Part shown: positions 1-9,096 of the stretch, in pieces
Position numbering within the stretch: the stretch's first letter is position 1
Layout: each line of letters begins with the position of its first letter
Source: Chloroflexota bacterium
GTDB lineage: Bacteria; Chloroflexota; Anaerolineae; Aggregatilineales; Phototrophicaceae
DNA: 64,000 bases
Reading direction: 5' to 3'
Assembly: GCA_028873975.1 (NCBI GenBank)
Contig: JAPPMO010000032.1
Span: 1 to 64,000 of the forward strand
Made by a program: the position numbers and the translations under genes
The notes under the pieces: generated by a model
The model's database searches: none
What the model was told of the DNA's origin: nothing
The model's input: the letters and a program-made list of their open reading frames with translations, nothing else

Positions 1-44
1 TTCGTCCTTTTGCTCATTGGAAACAGTGCCATTATAATCCAGGA

Positions 45-629
45 CTATACAACTAGCCGCTCCATCCTGGCGATCAACGCGCGGTTCACTCGCGGGTAGT
101 AGTCGCGGTGCAGCCGCTCCATATCGCTAAGATACGGAGTCCGGTCCTCCACACGATACTCCAACGCCTCCCACTCGCCCTTAGGATCCATTGGCTTGTG
201 GCGCACCCCTGCCACAACGTCGAGATTGTAGTAACGGCCCATCTTCCCGAACTGGGATAGGATCCTCACGCAATCTTCCAGCACACGATCCGTCGCGATG
301 AACTCTAGATCCTGTTGCACCAAGGCTCGTTGTGTTCCGCCGTAATGCTCCGTGCAGATAGTCTTTAGCAGGCTCTCCAGGTCGTGCCCAAGCAACTTCA
401 TCGCCGCCCTGTCGGGGTAGGCCCCGTCACGGCCCTTGCGAACAACGGCGATATAGCACTTCATCAAGCGTTCGAATCCACTCGCTAGCAGTTGATGCGG
501 CAGGTGGTAGAACGTGTTCTCCGTATCTATTTCCTGGAGATGTCCGAATCCCGACTTAAGCAGCTCTCTCGACGTCTCCAGTTCGTCCAGCAAGCACAGA
601 AAGCGCACCGTATCGTGTTCCGCTACCAT
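45..629 (-). CDS. Unrecognised helical protein, possibly HEPN-like
   Basis: A 194-residue, mostly helical, charged protein without signal peptide or membrane segment. I do not recognise the family. Features that can be seen: a central FERLMKCYIAVV helix (about residues 52-63), a KLLGHDLESLLK helix, and a GRYYNLDVVAG segment near residue 132. The pattern of long amphipathic helices around a bundled core resembles HEPN-type or AbiV-like proteins, but I see no clear RX4-6H motif, so this is only a suggestion. It starts at an ATG preceded by a purine-rich GCGGGA stretch. It lies beside a broken recombinase, which suggests an accessory region, and the base composition looks slightly less GC-rich than the core genes further right. 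Confidence 0.55.
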   Translation of the reverse strand: MVAEHDTVRFLCLLDELETSRELLKSGFGHLQEIDTENTFYHLPHQLLASGFERLMKCYIAVVRKGRDGAYPDRAAMKLLGHDLESLLKTICTEHYGGTQRALVQQDLEFIATDRVLEDCVRILSQFGKMGRYYNLDVVAGVRHKPMDPKGEWEALEYRVEDRTPYLSDMERLHRDYYPRVNRALIARMERLVV

Positions 630-840
630 CGTCCCGCATTCCTCTCCCGCGGCGTCTGCCTTCGTAGACGGGAATTCATAGCCTTTGCCAGTTGTATTCC
701 AATTGCGCCACTTGTGGGACCCTGGAAACTCATCATTTCAGCGGAGAGCATTATAGCATTCTCAAGAATTAATTTCGCAACTGTCGGACCGAATTTGCCT
801 CATTTGGGAATTGGTTCCAAAATAGTAAGTAAATAGTCTT

Positions 841-1571
841 TTACTTAGCGGCAATGAACGTTAATGCGAAGCGGAAGTTAATCCAATGACGCCGCTGCAC
901 TGCCTCGGTCGCTTGGGCATAGCACAGCGTCGTCGCGGCGTTGGCATGACCCGCTTGCGCTTGCATGTCCGCTACTGTGGCGCTCGTTTTGCAGTCTGTG
1001 AGACAACTCGCATCGCCGTCTGATCCACCGTCGGGGTGTCAGCCGCCCAGGTCGCTGTACGCCCGCGGGTCATCGAGGGAAAGACGTGCGTGTAACTGCC
1101 GCCCTGCGCATGTCGCAGAGACTGTAATGCCTGGACAGTTCCCTCACTTGGATCGACGATTGCCACCACACGCTCCTTGTCGCCTTTGCCGCGGCGCACC
1201 GTGATGGTCATGTCCTCGAAGTTGATATCCGACCAGCGCAAGGCGATCAGTTCCGAGCGCCGCAGATCCGCGTAGACCAGCAAGCTAATCATGACATCAT
1301 TGCGCCTGCCGACATCGCTGGTATCGTTGCGCCAAACACCAAGCAGAGCGGTCGCCTCGTGCGGATTCAGCGCGCGCTTCACGCGTTCTGCACGGCTCTT
1401 GTCGCCGTCATTGGCCTGAACTCTGAGAAAGGACTTCACGGCGTTGTAGTGCTGACGGTAATGACCGTGTCCTATGGCCAGCAATTCCAACAGCTTGCGT
1501 ATGTGCGACAAGCGATTCTGGCGCGCGGTCTTGGCGACATCCGCTTCATGGATAATGGCTCTTAAAACCAT
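841..1571 (-). pseudogene. Tyrosine recombinase (phage integrase family), frameshifted
   Basis: Two reading frames together make a site-specific tyrosine recombinase. The first (972-1571) has a short SAM-like core-binding region and the start of the catalytic domain, including the RRSELIALRWSDI box with its arginine and the following GKGDKER lysine hairpin. It then hits a stop after TAKRAPQ. The last part of the fold, with the GHANAATTLCYAQ motif (the His/Trp box and the likely tyrosine), continues in another frame to a stop at 841. The HxLRH box expected between them is not visible, so the gene has a frameshift and probably a deletion. The N-terminus is also shorter than usual. The product should be inactive. 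Confidence 0.75.
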
Positions 1572-1639
1572 TGGTGCGAGTTGCGAGTCACGGACAACAC
1601 TCTAAACTTTAAGCAGGAAACAAAAAGTGAGGAGTGCAG

Positions 1640-2119
1640 CCGTGACTGATCGAGAGTTTATCATTCAATTGTTTTGTCGTGTAGATGATCAGGTTCTGCC
1701 TTGCTGTCAACGGCGCCGCTGGGACCGGTGAAGTGCTCGCCGTAATCGAAGATCTGCGGTTTTTCTTAGTCGGGCGTGAAGGTGAGTGTCTCGGCATCCC
1801 ATACGCCAATGTGATAGAGCACATATTTCAGGAAATGTGAACTCATCTGATCGCCCGGCCACCAAGGGCTGAAGAGAAAGATATGCTTGCCCGCCCCCAG
1901 CGGCAAGAAGACCGGCAGTTCCCACATCATGCTGTTGAGGGGATAGCGCGCCTGATCACCAACCAGCAGCGGTCCCTGCTACTGCCAATTCTCCAGATCC
2001 TTAGAGGTATAGAGCAGGGCGGTACCGCCGACATTCTGCACGCCCGCGCCGACAAGCTGGCGCCAGAATCCATCCGCGCGCCACCAGTTAAACATAAAGC
2101 GAGTGGAAGAAGCGAATAG
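1640..2119 (-). pseudogene. Glycoside hydrolase family 32 remnant
   Basis: Translated as one line and ignoring stops, this stretch reads as the middle of a GH32 beta-fructosidase (sucrose-6-phosphate hydrolase or levanase type). The recognisable pieces are [29 protein letters not shown], a MWELPVFLPLG block that contains the WE(C/L)P motif with the catalytic acid, and DYGEHFTGPSG. There are in-frame stops after DLENWQ and after TFTPD, and a frameshift after AVDS, where the NLIIYT continuation is in another frame. Both ends are missing. Its upstream edge joins a sugar-binding-protein remnant, so it is part of a rearranged, dead sugar locus. I see no sign of function. Confidence 0.7.
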
Positions 2120-2655
2120 CGCCAATGCCGGAGACCGGTCCCATTTGAATCATGGTAGGGATGGTGTAGAGGTTGTCATCGGGTGCGGTTGCCGCGGCTT
2201 TTAGCGCCGGGTATCTCTCGAAGGCGGTAGCGATATTGGGCGCGTGTTGCGCTACCATATCTTGCAAGGGCAGAAGCATTCCTCCGCCGCCATAGGTGAC
2301 AATATCGTAATCGGAGAAGCCGGTATTCCAGAAGGCATCCGGCAGATCACCGTTGGCCAAGATCAGGTTCTTGCGCTCTTCATAGTCGGCGCCGGCGATA
2401 TTGGTCCAATCGATGGAAACATTAGTTTGAGATTCAGCCCAGTCAAAGATGACCATATCATCGAAGTCCGGCGCCAGGGGACCAGCCTTGCGCGACACGA
2501 TATTCAGGGATATCGGATCGTCGACGAGTGGTTCTTCGTCGATGACCCAATAATCCACGCCAGCCACGCCATCTTGCGCCAGTACTAGCAGCGCAAGGAG
2601 GACAAGACAAATGATCAGGGGAATTCTAGTCTTTGAAATTTCACGTTTCCTAAGA
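2088..2655 (-). pseudogene. Sugar ABC transporter substrate-binding protein, 5' fragment
   Basis: The open frame 2088-2567 extends upstream, without a usable start codon, through a hydrophobic signal peptide (IPLIICLVLLALLVLAQDG). It then follows the N-terminal third of a family 1 extracellular solute-binding protein: the FDDMVIFDWAES strand, an ADYEERKNLILANGDLPD helix and the LLPLQDMVAQHAPNI segment. It ends abruptly after the [12 protein letters not shown] strand, where the sequence passes into GH32 remnants. The normal length is 430-550 residues and only about 170 remain. The region where the start should be abuts a dispersed repeat at about 2670. The protein is distinct from the intact binding protein at 4881-6185. 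Confidence 0.65.
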
Positions 2656-2669
2656 AATGAAAGAATTTT

Positions 2670-2755
2670 CTCCGCGCTCTCGGTGTCTCTGTGGTTATAT
2701 TTAAGTTTGTATTGTCTTCATTGTAGTGCATGTTCATTTTGAAGCGATTGCCCTG
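2670..2755. repeat. Family A inverted-repeat element, half copy
   Basis: This is the right half of the dispersed family described under 24560-24818. A CTCGGTGTCTCTGTGGTTA arm is followed by about 40 bases and then the end sequence GAAGCGATTGCCCTGC. No left arm is visible, so the copy is truncated. It lies in the gap between the dead binding-protein remnant and the ABC importer promoter. Confidence 0.6.
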
Positions 2756-2796
2756 CCCTGCCTGCGTATTGCGCTAGTCTTATGCGAAAGCGCGGC

Positions 2797-2824
2797 TTGA
2801 CGGTCAAGATTATATGATTATGAT
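2797..2824 (+). promoter_or_regulatory. Candidate sigma-70 promoter for the sugar ABC operon
   Basis: TTGACG is followed after 16 bases by TATGAT in a locally AT-rich stretch, about 130 bases upstream of the first permease start at 2955. It is the best promoter-like match in the gap. No operator palindrome is evident. This is pattern-based only. Confidence 0.4.
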
Positions 2825-2954
2825 AATTTCGTGAATGCGCGCAATAAAAATGGCTATACATGCAGGGCTATGCTTGATTTCGCTACTTATCTTCCGCCTT
2901 CATCACAAGGGACCGCGCTAAGGATCAAGCGGCCGAGCCTCTTGGAATAGAACG

Positions 2955-3935
2955 ATGATGAGCTTTAGCGTCGAGCGCATGGTTGACTCCCTCTTCGGCT
3001 TGTTTGAGGTATTCAACCCGATCGTCGAGCCCTATCGTCGATTTCACGAAAAACTGCCTCCAAAGATTCAACAGACCATAACCGCCTTCCTCTTCATTCT
3101 CCCTTTTGGCATTTTGTACGCCATCTTCACGGTCCTGCCCATCTTCCAGACTTTCTATATATCCCTGCATAAATGGGAAATCATGGGCACCAATATCCGT
3201 TATATCGGGCTGAAAAACTTCGAGCGCCTGCTGACGAGAGACACGCAATTCCACCAAGCCTTTGAGCAGACGATCCTCTTTGTTGCGCTCACGATTCCAA
3301 TCATCTTTGTCGGTCTTTTCTTCGCCTTGATGCTCAACCGCCCGATCAAAGGCATCGGCATCTTCCGCACGATCTTCTATCTGCCCAACATCATCGCGGT
3401 GACGGTCATCGGTTTAATTTGGAGCCGCGTTTTCGCTTCATCGGGCCGCGGTTTGATCAATGCCTTCCTGGAACAGTTCAATGCCGGTCCGATTCCTTTT
3501 CTGGATCAAGGGGATCTGGCGACGCTGGTGGTGTCCTTCACCACGCTCTGGTGGACGGTCGGATTCAGCATGCTGATATTCCTGGCGGGCTTGCAAGACA
3601 TCTCGCAGGCGCTCTATGACGCGGCAAAAGTGGACGGCGCGAACCGCTGGCAACAATTCCGCCATATCACGATTCCCGGTTTGCGCCGGCCCTTCGCCTT
3701 CTTGTGCATCTTGCAGGTGATCGCCTCATTCCAGATATTCGGTCAAGTCGATGTCATGACCGGGGGCGGACCGGCCGGCAATACCCGCACCATCGTCTAC
3801 AACATTTTTGAGACCTCTTTTCTGTATTTTCAAGTCGGCTATGGGACGGCCATGGCTGTGATCATGTTCGCGGTTCTGCTGGCCATTTCACTATTTCAGC
3901 TGGCGCTATTTCGCGATCAGGGGATAGGGAGCTAG
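2955..3935 (+). CDS. Sugar ABC transporter permease, MalF type
   Basis: Inner-membrane subunit of a CUT1-type carbohydrate importer; it forms the channel with the next gene product. The 326-residue protein has about six membrane segments after a roughly 45-residue cytoplasmic start. The cytoplasmic EAA loop that docks on the ATPase is at residues 221-243 (YDAAKVDGANRWQQF, with the conserved D-G at DGA). The order permease-permease-binding protein without an ATPase gene is typical of CUT1 loci that share one MsmK/UgpC-like ATPase encoded elsewhere; none is in this operon. Translation of the next gene starts two bases after this stop. The substrate is unknown. The downstream glycosidase suggests a glycan-derived oligosaccharide or glycoside. 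Confidence 0.93.
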   Translation: MMSFSVERMVDSLFGLFEVFNPIVEPYRRFHEKLPPKIQQTITAFLFILPFGILYAIFTVLPIFQTFYISLHKWEIMGTNIRYIGLKNFERLLTRDTQFHQAFEQTILFVALTIPIIFVGLFFALMLNRPIKGIGIFRTIFYLPNIIAVTVIGLIWSRVFASSGRGLINAFLEQFNAGPIPFLDQGDLATLVVSFTTLWWTVGFSMLIFLAGLQDISQALYDAAKVDGANRWQQFRHITIPGLRRPFAFLCILQVIASFQIFGQVDVMTGGGPAGNTRTIVYNIFETSFLYFQVGYGTAMAVIMFAVLLAISLFQLALFRDQGIGS

Positions 3936-3937
3936 CG

Positions 3938-4804
3938 GTGACGGTTGTCGGCGCGGATCTGAAACGCAAACGCGAGCTATTAGAACGCCGGCGGGCGAGC
4001 CTGTATGTTCTGGCGGTGGGCTTGTTCGCCCTGCTGTGGATGCTGCCAGTGGTTTGGACCGTGGTCACGTCATTCCGGCCCGAGACGGCACTGCAGCGCA
4101 ATCTGGCGAGCCTGATACCCTATCCATTCACCACCGAGAATTGGTCTTTCATCCTCAAGAGCAGCCAACTATGGAAATGGTTGGGCAACAGCGTGTTCGT
4201 CTCTACGACGCACACGCTGGCGCAGTTGACGGTGTGTGCGCTGGCGGCTTATGCTTTTGCGCGGCTGGATTTCTATTTCAAGCGCCCGCTTTATATTCTG
4301 GTTTTGACAGGCTTAATGGTGCCCTTTGAGGCGACATTCCTGCCCGTCTATCTCTTGTTCTCCAATTTGAAACTGCACAATACGCTGATTGCGCTGATTT
4401 TGCCCGGCATCGCTTCGTCTTTTGCCGTCTTCCTGTTGACGCAGTTTTTCCGCGGCATTCCGCTGGAATTGGAAGAGGCGGCGATGATGGATGGCGCCGG
4501 GCGCTTTCGCATCTTCCTCATTATCATTATTCCGCTTTCGACGCCGGTCATCACTGCCTTGGCGATCTTCACTTTCCTGGGTAACTGGAACAGCTATTTG
4601 TGGCCCATCATCTCGGCCACGAGCAGCGATGTCTACACCATAGTGATTGGCTTGCGCAAACTCAATCAGGCTTGGGGAGATGTCAATTTTTACGGGCGCG
4701 ACATGGCGGCTGCTATCTTCACGGCACTGCCGATCATCATCTTTTTCTTCGTTTTCCAGCGCCGCATTATTAGCGGCATCGCCATCAACAGCGGCATCAA
4801 GTAG
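3938..4804 (+). CDS. Sugar ABC transporter permease, MalG type
   Basis: Second inner-membrane subunit of the CUT1 importer, 288 residues, with six predicted membrane segments starting at about residue 22. The EAA loop at residues 178-199 (LEEAAMMDGAGRFRIF) is intact and close to consensus. The start is a GTG two bases after the upstream stop, so the two permeases are probably translationally coupled. The C-terminus ends in a short ISGIAINSGIK tail like that of other MalG homologues, which usually end in G-A/I-K. The binding protein follows 76 bases downstream. Confidence 0.93.
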   Translation: MTVVGADLKRKRELLERRRASLYVLAVGLFALLWMLPVVWTVVTSFRPETALQRNLASLIPYPFTTENWSFILKSSQLWKWLGNSVFVSTTHTLAQLTVCALAAYAFARLDFYFKRPLYILVLTGLMVPFEATFLPVYLLFSNLKLHNTLIALILPGIASSFAVFLLTQFFRGIPLELEEAAMMDGAGRFRIFLIIIIPLSTPVITALAIFTFLGNWNSYLWPIISATSSDVYTIVIGLRKLNQAWGDVNFYGRDMAAAIFTALPIIIFFFVFQRRIISGIAINSGIK

Positions 4805-4880
4805 AGAGGAAAGCCTATCGACCTATCCCTATCTTACTTTTGGTTACGTTTCAAACAGCTATCCCGAAAGGATGCAAATC

Positions 4881-6185
4881 ATGCACAGAATGAAAGCTTT
4901 ACTGGTCCTTGCTATGCTGCTCGCGCTGGTCGCCGTGCCGGTTGCCGCGCAAGACGCGACCGAGATCACCTTTATGCGTTTCTTCGGCGAATGCGCGGAT
5001 GAATTCGGCGAAACCACCGACTTGTCGGAGGCTTACGGCGAGTGCGGCATCATTCAGACGCTGGCAAACAGCTTCAATGCCGAACAAGACGAGATCGTCG
5101 TCAACACCGTTGTTGTCGATTGGCCCGGCGTCACCGAATTGAACGCCAACCTGGCCGCCGGCACGCCGCCGGATATCATGGTGCTGCACGGCCGACGCAT
5201 TCCCAATTACGCCTCGCGCGGTTTGTTGACGCCGCTGGGCGATGTCCTGGCTGGCGCCGGCATCGACGCCGACGACCTGACCGACAGCGCGCGCGGATTC
5301 GTGGAATACAACGGCGAACTGTATGGCATCCCCTTGGACCTGCACGGACACCTCTGGCACATCAATGTCGGCTTGTGGGAGCAGGCGGGCTTGGTCAACG
5401 AAGACGGCAGTCCCGACATCCCCTACGGCATGGATGCGTTTTTGTCCCATGCCGAGCAATTCAAAGAGGCGACCGGCTTGCCCTTCGCCGGCATGTGGAC
5501 CAATGGTTTGAGCCGCAACTGGATGGCGCTGGTCTATCAGCAAGAGGGCGGCACGGTTGAAGCCGACGACGGTATGCCCAACGTCAACAACGAGGCCGGC
5601 TTGAACGCGCTAAACTTCTTGATTATGCTGCGCGATGAAGGGCACATCACCGACAATGTCGACTATCCCGCGTCGGAAGAAATCTTCCTGAATGGCGAGA
5701 ATGGCAGCCATGTCAACGGCACCTGGGTGGTCAATTTCTACGACAACCAGGTCGCCGATCCGGAAGCGCCGCTGAAGAATTACTACGTGCATAACTTCCC
5801 GACGATCTACGACCAGCCGGCGGCCTGGGCGGGCAGCCACGCCTGGATCATCCCGCAAGGCGGCGACCCCGACCCCGCGAAGCTGGAAGCGACATTAACA
5901 TTCCTCGATTACCTGAATGACAACAACATCGAATGGGCGCGCACGGGCCATTCCGCGGTCAACACCTCGGTCGTCGAGAGCGATGTCTACAACGGCTATC
6001 CGCACCGTCAGGAATACGCCGAATTTGTCCCGAGCGCTGTCATTCCGCCGCGCGAAAACTGGAGCACCGCTTTTGAATCCATAATGGATGAAGAACTGTC
6101 CGCTGCTTTCATCGGCGAGAAGACACCTGAGCAGGCGCTGGCGGACGCGCAGACGCGTCTGGAAGACTTCGCGCTGTTTGAGTAG
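4881..6185 (+). CDS. Extracellular sugar-binding protein of the ABC importer
   Basis: Family 1 solute-binding protein of 434 residues that delivers the sugar to the permeases at 2955-4804. The frame is open much further upstream, but ATG 4881 is preferred. It has an AAAGGA site about eight bases upstream and gives a clean signal peptide (MHRMKALLVLAMLLALVAVP, cleavage near VAAQD). ATGs at 4872 and 4890 are alternatives. There is no lipobox cysteine, so the mature protein is either free or held by other means, which is unusual for a monoderm-like cell but common in this group. The GECGIIQTLANSFNAEQ start of the mature protein, with several acidic and Cys residues, is of a type I associate with Chloroflexota binding proteins. 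The ligand cannot be read from sequence. Confidence 0.92.
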   Translation: MHRMKALLVLAMLLALVAVPVAAQDATEITFMRFFGECADEFGETTDLSEAYGECGIIQTLANSFNAEQDEIVVNTVVVDWPGVTELNANLAAGTPPDIMVLHGRRIPNYASRGLLTPLGDVLAGAGIDADDLTDSARGFVEYNGELYGIPLDLHGHLWHINVGLWEQAGLVNEDGSPDIPYGMDAFLSHAEQFKEATGLPFAGMWTNGLSRNWMALVYQQEGGTVEADDGMPNVNNEAGLNALNFLIMLRDEGHITDNVDYPASEEIFLNGENGSHVNGTWVVNFYDNQVADPEAPLKNYYVHNFPTIYDQPAAWAGSHAWIIPQGGDPDPAKLEATLTFLDYLNDNNIEWARTGHSAVNTSVVESDVYNGYPHRQEYAEFVPSAVIPPRENWSTAFESIMDEELSAAFIGEKTPEQALADAQTRLEDFALFE

Positions 6186-6214
6186 CAGAGCCTGCGACCA
6201 AGGGTTCTGTAGGG

Positions 6215-6484
6215 CTTGTCCGATACTGAAAACTGGGCGGCTTCCCGGGTTTTACCCCATCCCCGGCCAGCGCCCCCTCGGTCCCGCCTCACGGGGGATG
6301 TATCCCAGTCAACTGGGGAAGGGTGACTCTAGGGCGGGATGTGGAATATCAGGCGAATTGGCCTTGCAAGCAGCGCTCTGCAAAGAGTTCGCAGAATGCG
6401 CTCCCCCTTCCCTAGCTTGCTGGGGCAAGGGGGTTGGGGGGATGGGGTAGAATGCGGCAGTGGCTCGCGTAAGTACCGGACAAG
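6215..6484. repeat. Family B inverted-repeat element, copy 1
   Basis: A non-coding element of about 270 bases. Its ends are CTTGTCCGATACT (6215-6227) and AGTACCGGACAAG (6472-6484), inverted repeats matching at 12 of 13 positions. Inside are the inverted blocks ACCCCATCCCCGGCCAGC (about 6251) and GGGGGTTGGGGGGATGGGGT (about 6429), with GGGAAGGGTGACT and CTCCCCCTTCCC in between. The core is shared with 32318-32584, but the terminal repeats differ. It fills most of the 443-base gap between the binding protein and the glycosidase. Confidence 0.75.
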
Positions 6485-6492
6485 ACTTGTAA

Positions 6493-6554
6493 GGGCGGCT
6501 CATAGAGTCGCCCGATTAACAAAATCTCAGAGTGGGCGATCCATTGGGTCGCCC
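6493..6554. repeat. Two REP-like GGGCG...CGCCC hairpins
   Basis: Two short palindromes about 20 bases apart: 6493-6513 (GGGCGGCTC / GAGTCGCCC) and 6534-6554 (GGGCGATCC / GGGTCGCCC), each with a stem of about nine base pairs and a tiny loop. A related palindrome is at 44206-44225. They resemble bacterial REP-type palindromes. There is no T-run, so they are unlikely to be simple terminators. Confidence 0.55.
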
Positions 6555-6559
6555 TCTTA

Positions 6560-6587
6560 TTGGCGGAAATCCAACTACCTCTATTTA
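6560..6587 (+). promoter_or_regulatory. Weak promoter candidate for the glycosidase gene
   Basis: TTGGCG and TATTTA are separated by 16 bases and lie about 40 bases upstream of the preferred start at 6629, just after the two hairpins. The match is modest and would need transcript data. Confidence 0.25.
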
Positions 6588-6628
6588 CGCATCTCATAAT
6601 GTGACAGGCCTGAATGCAGGAGCGCAAA

Positions 6629-8455
6629 ATGCCCGATATCCCCCGCAATGAATACCCTCGCCCACAGTTTGCTCGCGAGGACTGGTTATGCTTGAACGGC
6701 GAGTGGCAGTTCGAGATCGACCAAGGCGACAGCGGTATTCACCGCGGCTTGCTGGAACGCGAACTGAAAGACCGGATCATTGTGCCATTTTGCCCGGAAT
6801 CGAAGCTTTCCGGCATCGAGAACCACGACTACTACAGCGCCGTCTGGTATCGCCGCCAAGCGACGATACCGGCGGACTGGGCGGGAAAGCGCGTCCTGCT
6901 TCATTTTCAAGCCGTCGATTACGACAGCACGGTCTGGGTGAATGGCGTCGAGGTCGGGCGGCATCGCGGCGGTTTTACGCCTTTCAGTTGCGATTTGAGC
7001 GGCGTCGCCGAGCCCGGCGACGAGATCACCATCGTCTTGCGCGCCCGCGATGAGGGTCAGAAGCCGCAGCCGCGCGGCAAGCAAGCGCGGGACTATGGTC
7101 CGAAGGGCGCCATCTACGTGCGAACCACCGGCATCTGGCAGACGGTCTGGCTGGAGCCGGTGGCGGAGATTTCGCTTCGGCGTCCGCGCGTCAGTCCCGA
7201 TCTGGCCAACCAGCGTTTTCGGCTGGAGCAGCCGATCAGCGGCAACGCGCAAGGCTTGCGGCTGCGCGCCACCTTGAGCGACGGGGACGGCGAAGTCGTG
7301 ACGGCGGAATGCTCGGCCGAAGTCGATTTGTCGCCAGCGCTCGACCTGCCGATTTCCGCTGATCGGCTCAAGCTGTGGGCGGTCGGCGAGCCGCATCTGT
7401 ATGACTTGGAGATCGCGCTGATTGACGCAGATGGCGAGACCGTCGACAAAGCATCAAGCTACGCCGGCATGCGCGGCATTTCGATCCAAGGCAAAGCGAT
7501 CAAGATCAACAACCAGACCGTCTTCCAGCGCCTGGTGCTAGACCAGGGCTATTACCCCGACGGCATCATGACCGCGCCCAGCGATGCCGCGCTGATCGAA
7601 GATATCGAGCTGAGCATGGCCGCTGGTTTCAACGGCGCGCGCCTGCACCAGAAAGTCTTTGAAGAACGCTTTCTGTATCATGCCGACCGGCTGGGTTATA
7701 TCGTCTGGGGCGAATTTGGCGATTGGGGCTGCGGCGGGAACGGTCCCGTGCATGGCGAGCATCAAAAGCCCGGTCCCGATTACATCACGCAATGGCTGGA
7801 ATGCCTGGAACGCGACTATTCCCACCCCTGCATCGTCGGCTGGTGCCCGCTCAACGAGACCTGGCAGGCGCTGAGCGACCGCATCACCATGCTAGACGAT
7901 GTCACCCGGGGCATGTACCTGGCGACCAAAGCCATGGACGGCACACGCCCCGTGCTCGACGCCTCGGGCTATTCGCACCGCGTGCCCGAAGCCGATGTCT
8001 ACGACAGCCATGATTATACGCAAGATCCCGACGCCTTCCGCGATCGGCACGCTGGGACGGTCCATGGCAAGCCTTACCTCAACAGCGCGGATAGCTGGGC
8101 AGTGCCGGCGCCCCTGGTCGGCAATTTGCATTGGTCGATTCCCTACCGAAACCAGCCCTATTTCGTCAGCGAGTTCGGCGGCATCTGGTGGAACCCGGAT
8201 GTCAAAACGGGCGAAGACTCCTGGGGCTATGGCGATCGTCCGCGCGATCTGGAAGAATTCTACGACCGCTTCGAGAAGCTCTGCGCCATCCTGCTCGACG
8301 ATGTCAGCATGTTCGGCTATTGCTATACCCAGTTAACCGATATCTACCAAGAACAGAACGGCATCTACAAATTCGACCGCGGGCGCAAATTCGACTTGGA
8401 GCGCATCCGCGCCGCACAGATCAAGCCTGCCGCGATCGAGCTCGCGGAGGAATAA
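6629..8455 (+). CDS. Glycoside hydrolase family 2 (beta-galactosidase / beta-glucuronidase-like)
   Basis: A retaining exo-glycosidase of 608 residues with the GH2 order: an N-terminal jelly-roll sugar-binding domain (about 1-170), an immunoglobulin-like domain (about 175-280) and a TIM barrel (about 290-600). The acid/base is Glu410 in CPLNETW and the likely nucleophile is Glu515 in SEFGG. There is no signal peptide, so it probably acts in the cytoplasm on glycosides taken up by the importer just upstream. It is short for a beta-galactosidase and closer to beta-glucuronidase or alpha-arabinopyranosidase size; the specificity is open. The start at 6629 is chosen over 6614 because AGGAG sits seven bases before it. 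Confidence 0.9.
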   Translation: MPDIPRNEYPRPQFAREDWLCLNGEWQFEIDQGDSGIHRGLLERELKDRIIVPFCPESKLSGIENHDYYSAVWYRRQATIPADWAGKRVLLHFQAVDYDSTVWVNGVEVGRHRGGFTPFSCDLSGVAEPGDEITIVLRARDEGQKPQPRGKQARDYGPKGAIYVRTTGIWQTVWLEPVAEISLRRPRVSPDLANQRFRLEQPISGNAQGLRLRATLSDGDGEVVTAECSAEVDLSPALDLPISADRLKLWAVGEPHLYDLEIALIDADGETVDKASSYAGMRGISIQGKAIKINNQTVFQRLVLDQGYYPDGIMTAPSDAALIEDIELSMAAGFNGARLHQKVFEERFLYHADRLGYIVWGEFGDWGCGGNGPVHGEHQKPGPDYITQWLECLERDYSHPCIVGWCPLNETWQALSDRITMLDDVTRGMYLATKAMDGTRPVLDASGYSHRVPEADVYDSHDYTQDPDAFRDRHAGTVHGKPYLNSADSWAVPAPLVGNLHWSIPYRNQPYFVSEFGGIWWNPDVKTGEDSWGYGDRPRDLEEFYDRFEKLCAILLDDVSMFGYCYTQLTDIYQEQNGIYKFDRGRKFDLERIRAAQIKPAAIELAEE

Positions 8456-8479
8456 TGCCGGTTCGTAGGGCTGCGGTCG

Positions 8480-9085
8480 CTATTCGATTAAGCGGCGCGC
8501 TCGCTCCAGCTCCGCCGGCGTATTCAAATTGGTGAAGGAAATGCCCCCCGCGTCAAAAGGCGCGTAGTCGGCTTCGTCGAGGTAGCGGACGCGCATCTGG
8601 TCGTAGAAGCCGATGATCTTGAGCCGATTCGCGTCAAGTTGCGCGCGTATCGGCGCCAGGCAAGTATTTCTGTAAATCGCGTGCAGAGCCTGGGGATAAC
8701 CGTCGACGCGCGGCACGACGATATCGGTTGCCTCGTCAAATTGCGCGATCATAAAACGCAGCAATTCGGTCTTGATAAAGGGCATGTCGCAGGCCAGGAC
8801 CAGCGCCGCGGGATTGGCGGCCCGCGCCAGCGCGGTATAGATGCCGCCCAGCGAGCCCTTGTCGGGCAGAATATCCGCGTAGATCTCCAGCCCCAAATGC
8901 CGGTATTCATCGGGCTTGTTGGCGATCAATATGGTCTCGGACTGGCTCAGATCGGCGCCCGCGGCGATGACGCGTTCGATCAGGGTTCGGCCGCCGAGCT
9001 TGAGAAAGGCTTTGTCGCGTCCCATGCGGCTGCTCACCCCGCCGGCGATGATGGCGACTGTCAGCGGCGACTGGTTTGAGTTCAT
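8480..9085 (-). CDS. mobA: Molybdenum cofactor guanylyltransferase MobA
   Basis: Transfers GMP from GTP to Mo-molybdopterin to make the guanine dinucleotide cofactor used by DMSO-reductase-family enzymes such as the formate dehydrogenase encoded upstream on the same strand. The 201-residue protein has the N-terminal nucleotide-binding loop AIIAGGVSSRMGRDKAFLKL (residues 11-30), a LVLACDMPF segment with the metal-binding aspartate, and a C-terminal FTNLNTPAELERA motif, all typical of MobA. It is the last gene of a minus-strand run (formate dehydrogenase, two toxin-antitoxin modules, mobA) and starts 11 bases after the HepT stop. It converges with the glycosidase gene. Confidence 0.93.
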   Translation of the reverse strand: MNSNQSPLTVAIIAGGVSSRMGRDKAFLKLGGRTLIERVIAAGADLSQSETILIANKPDEYRHLGLEIYADILPDKGSLGGIYTALARAANPAALVLACDMPFIKTELLRFMIAQFDEATDIVVPRVDGYPQALHAIYRNTCLAPIRAQLDANRLKIIGFYDQMRVRYLDEADYAPFDAGGISFTNLNTPAELERARRLIE

Positions 9086-9096
9086 CGCTGGTCGCG

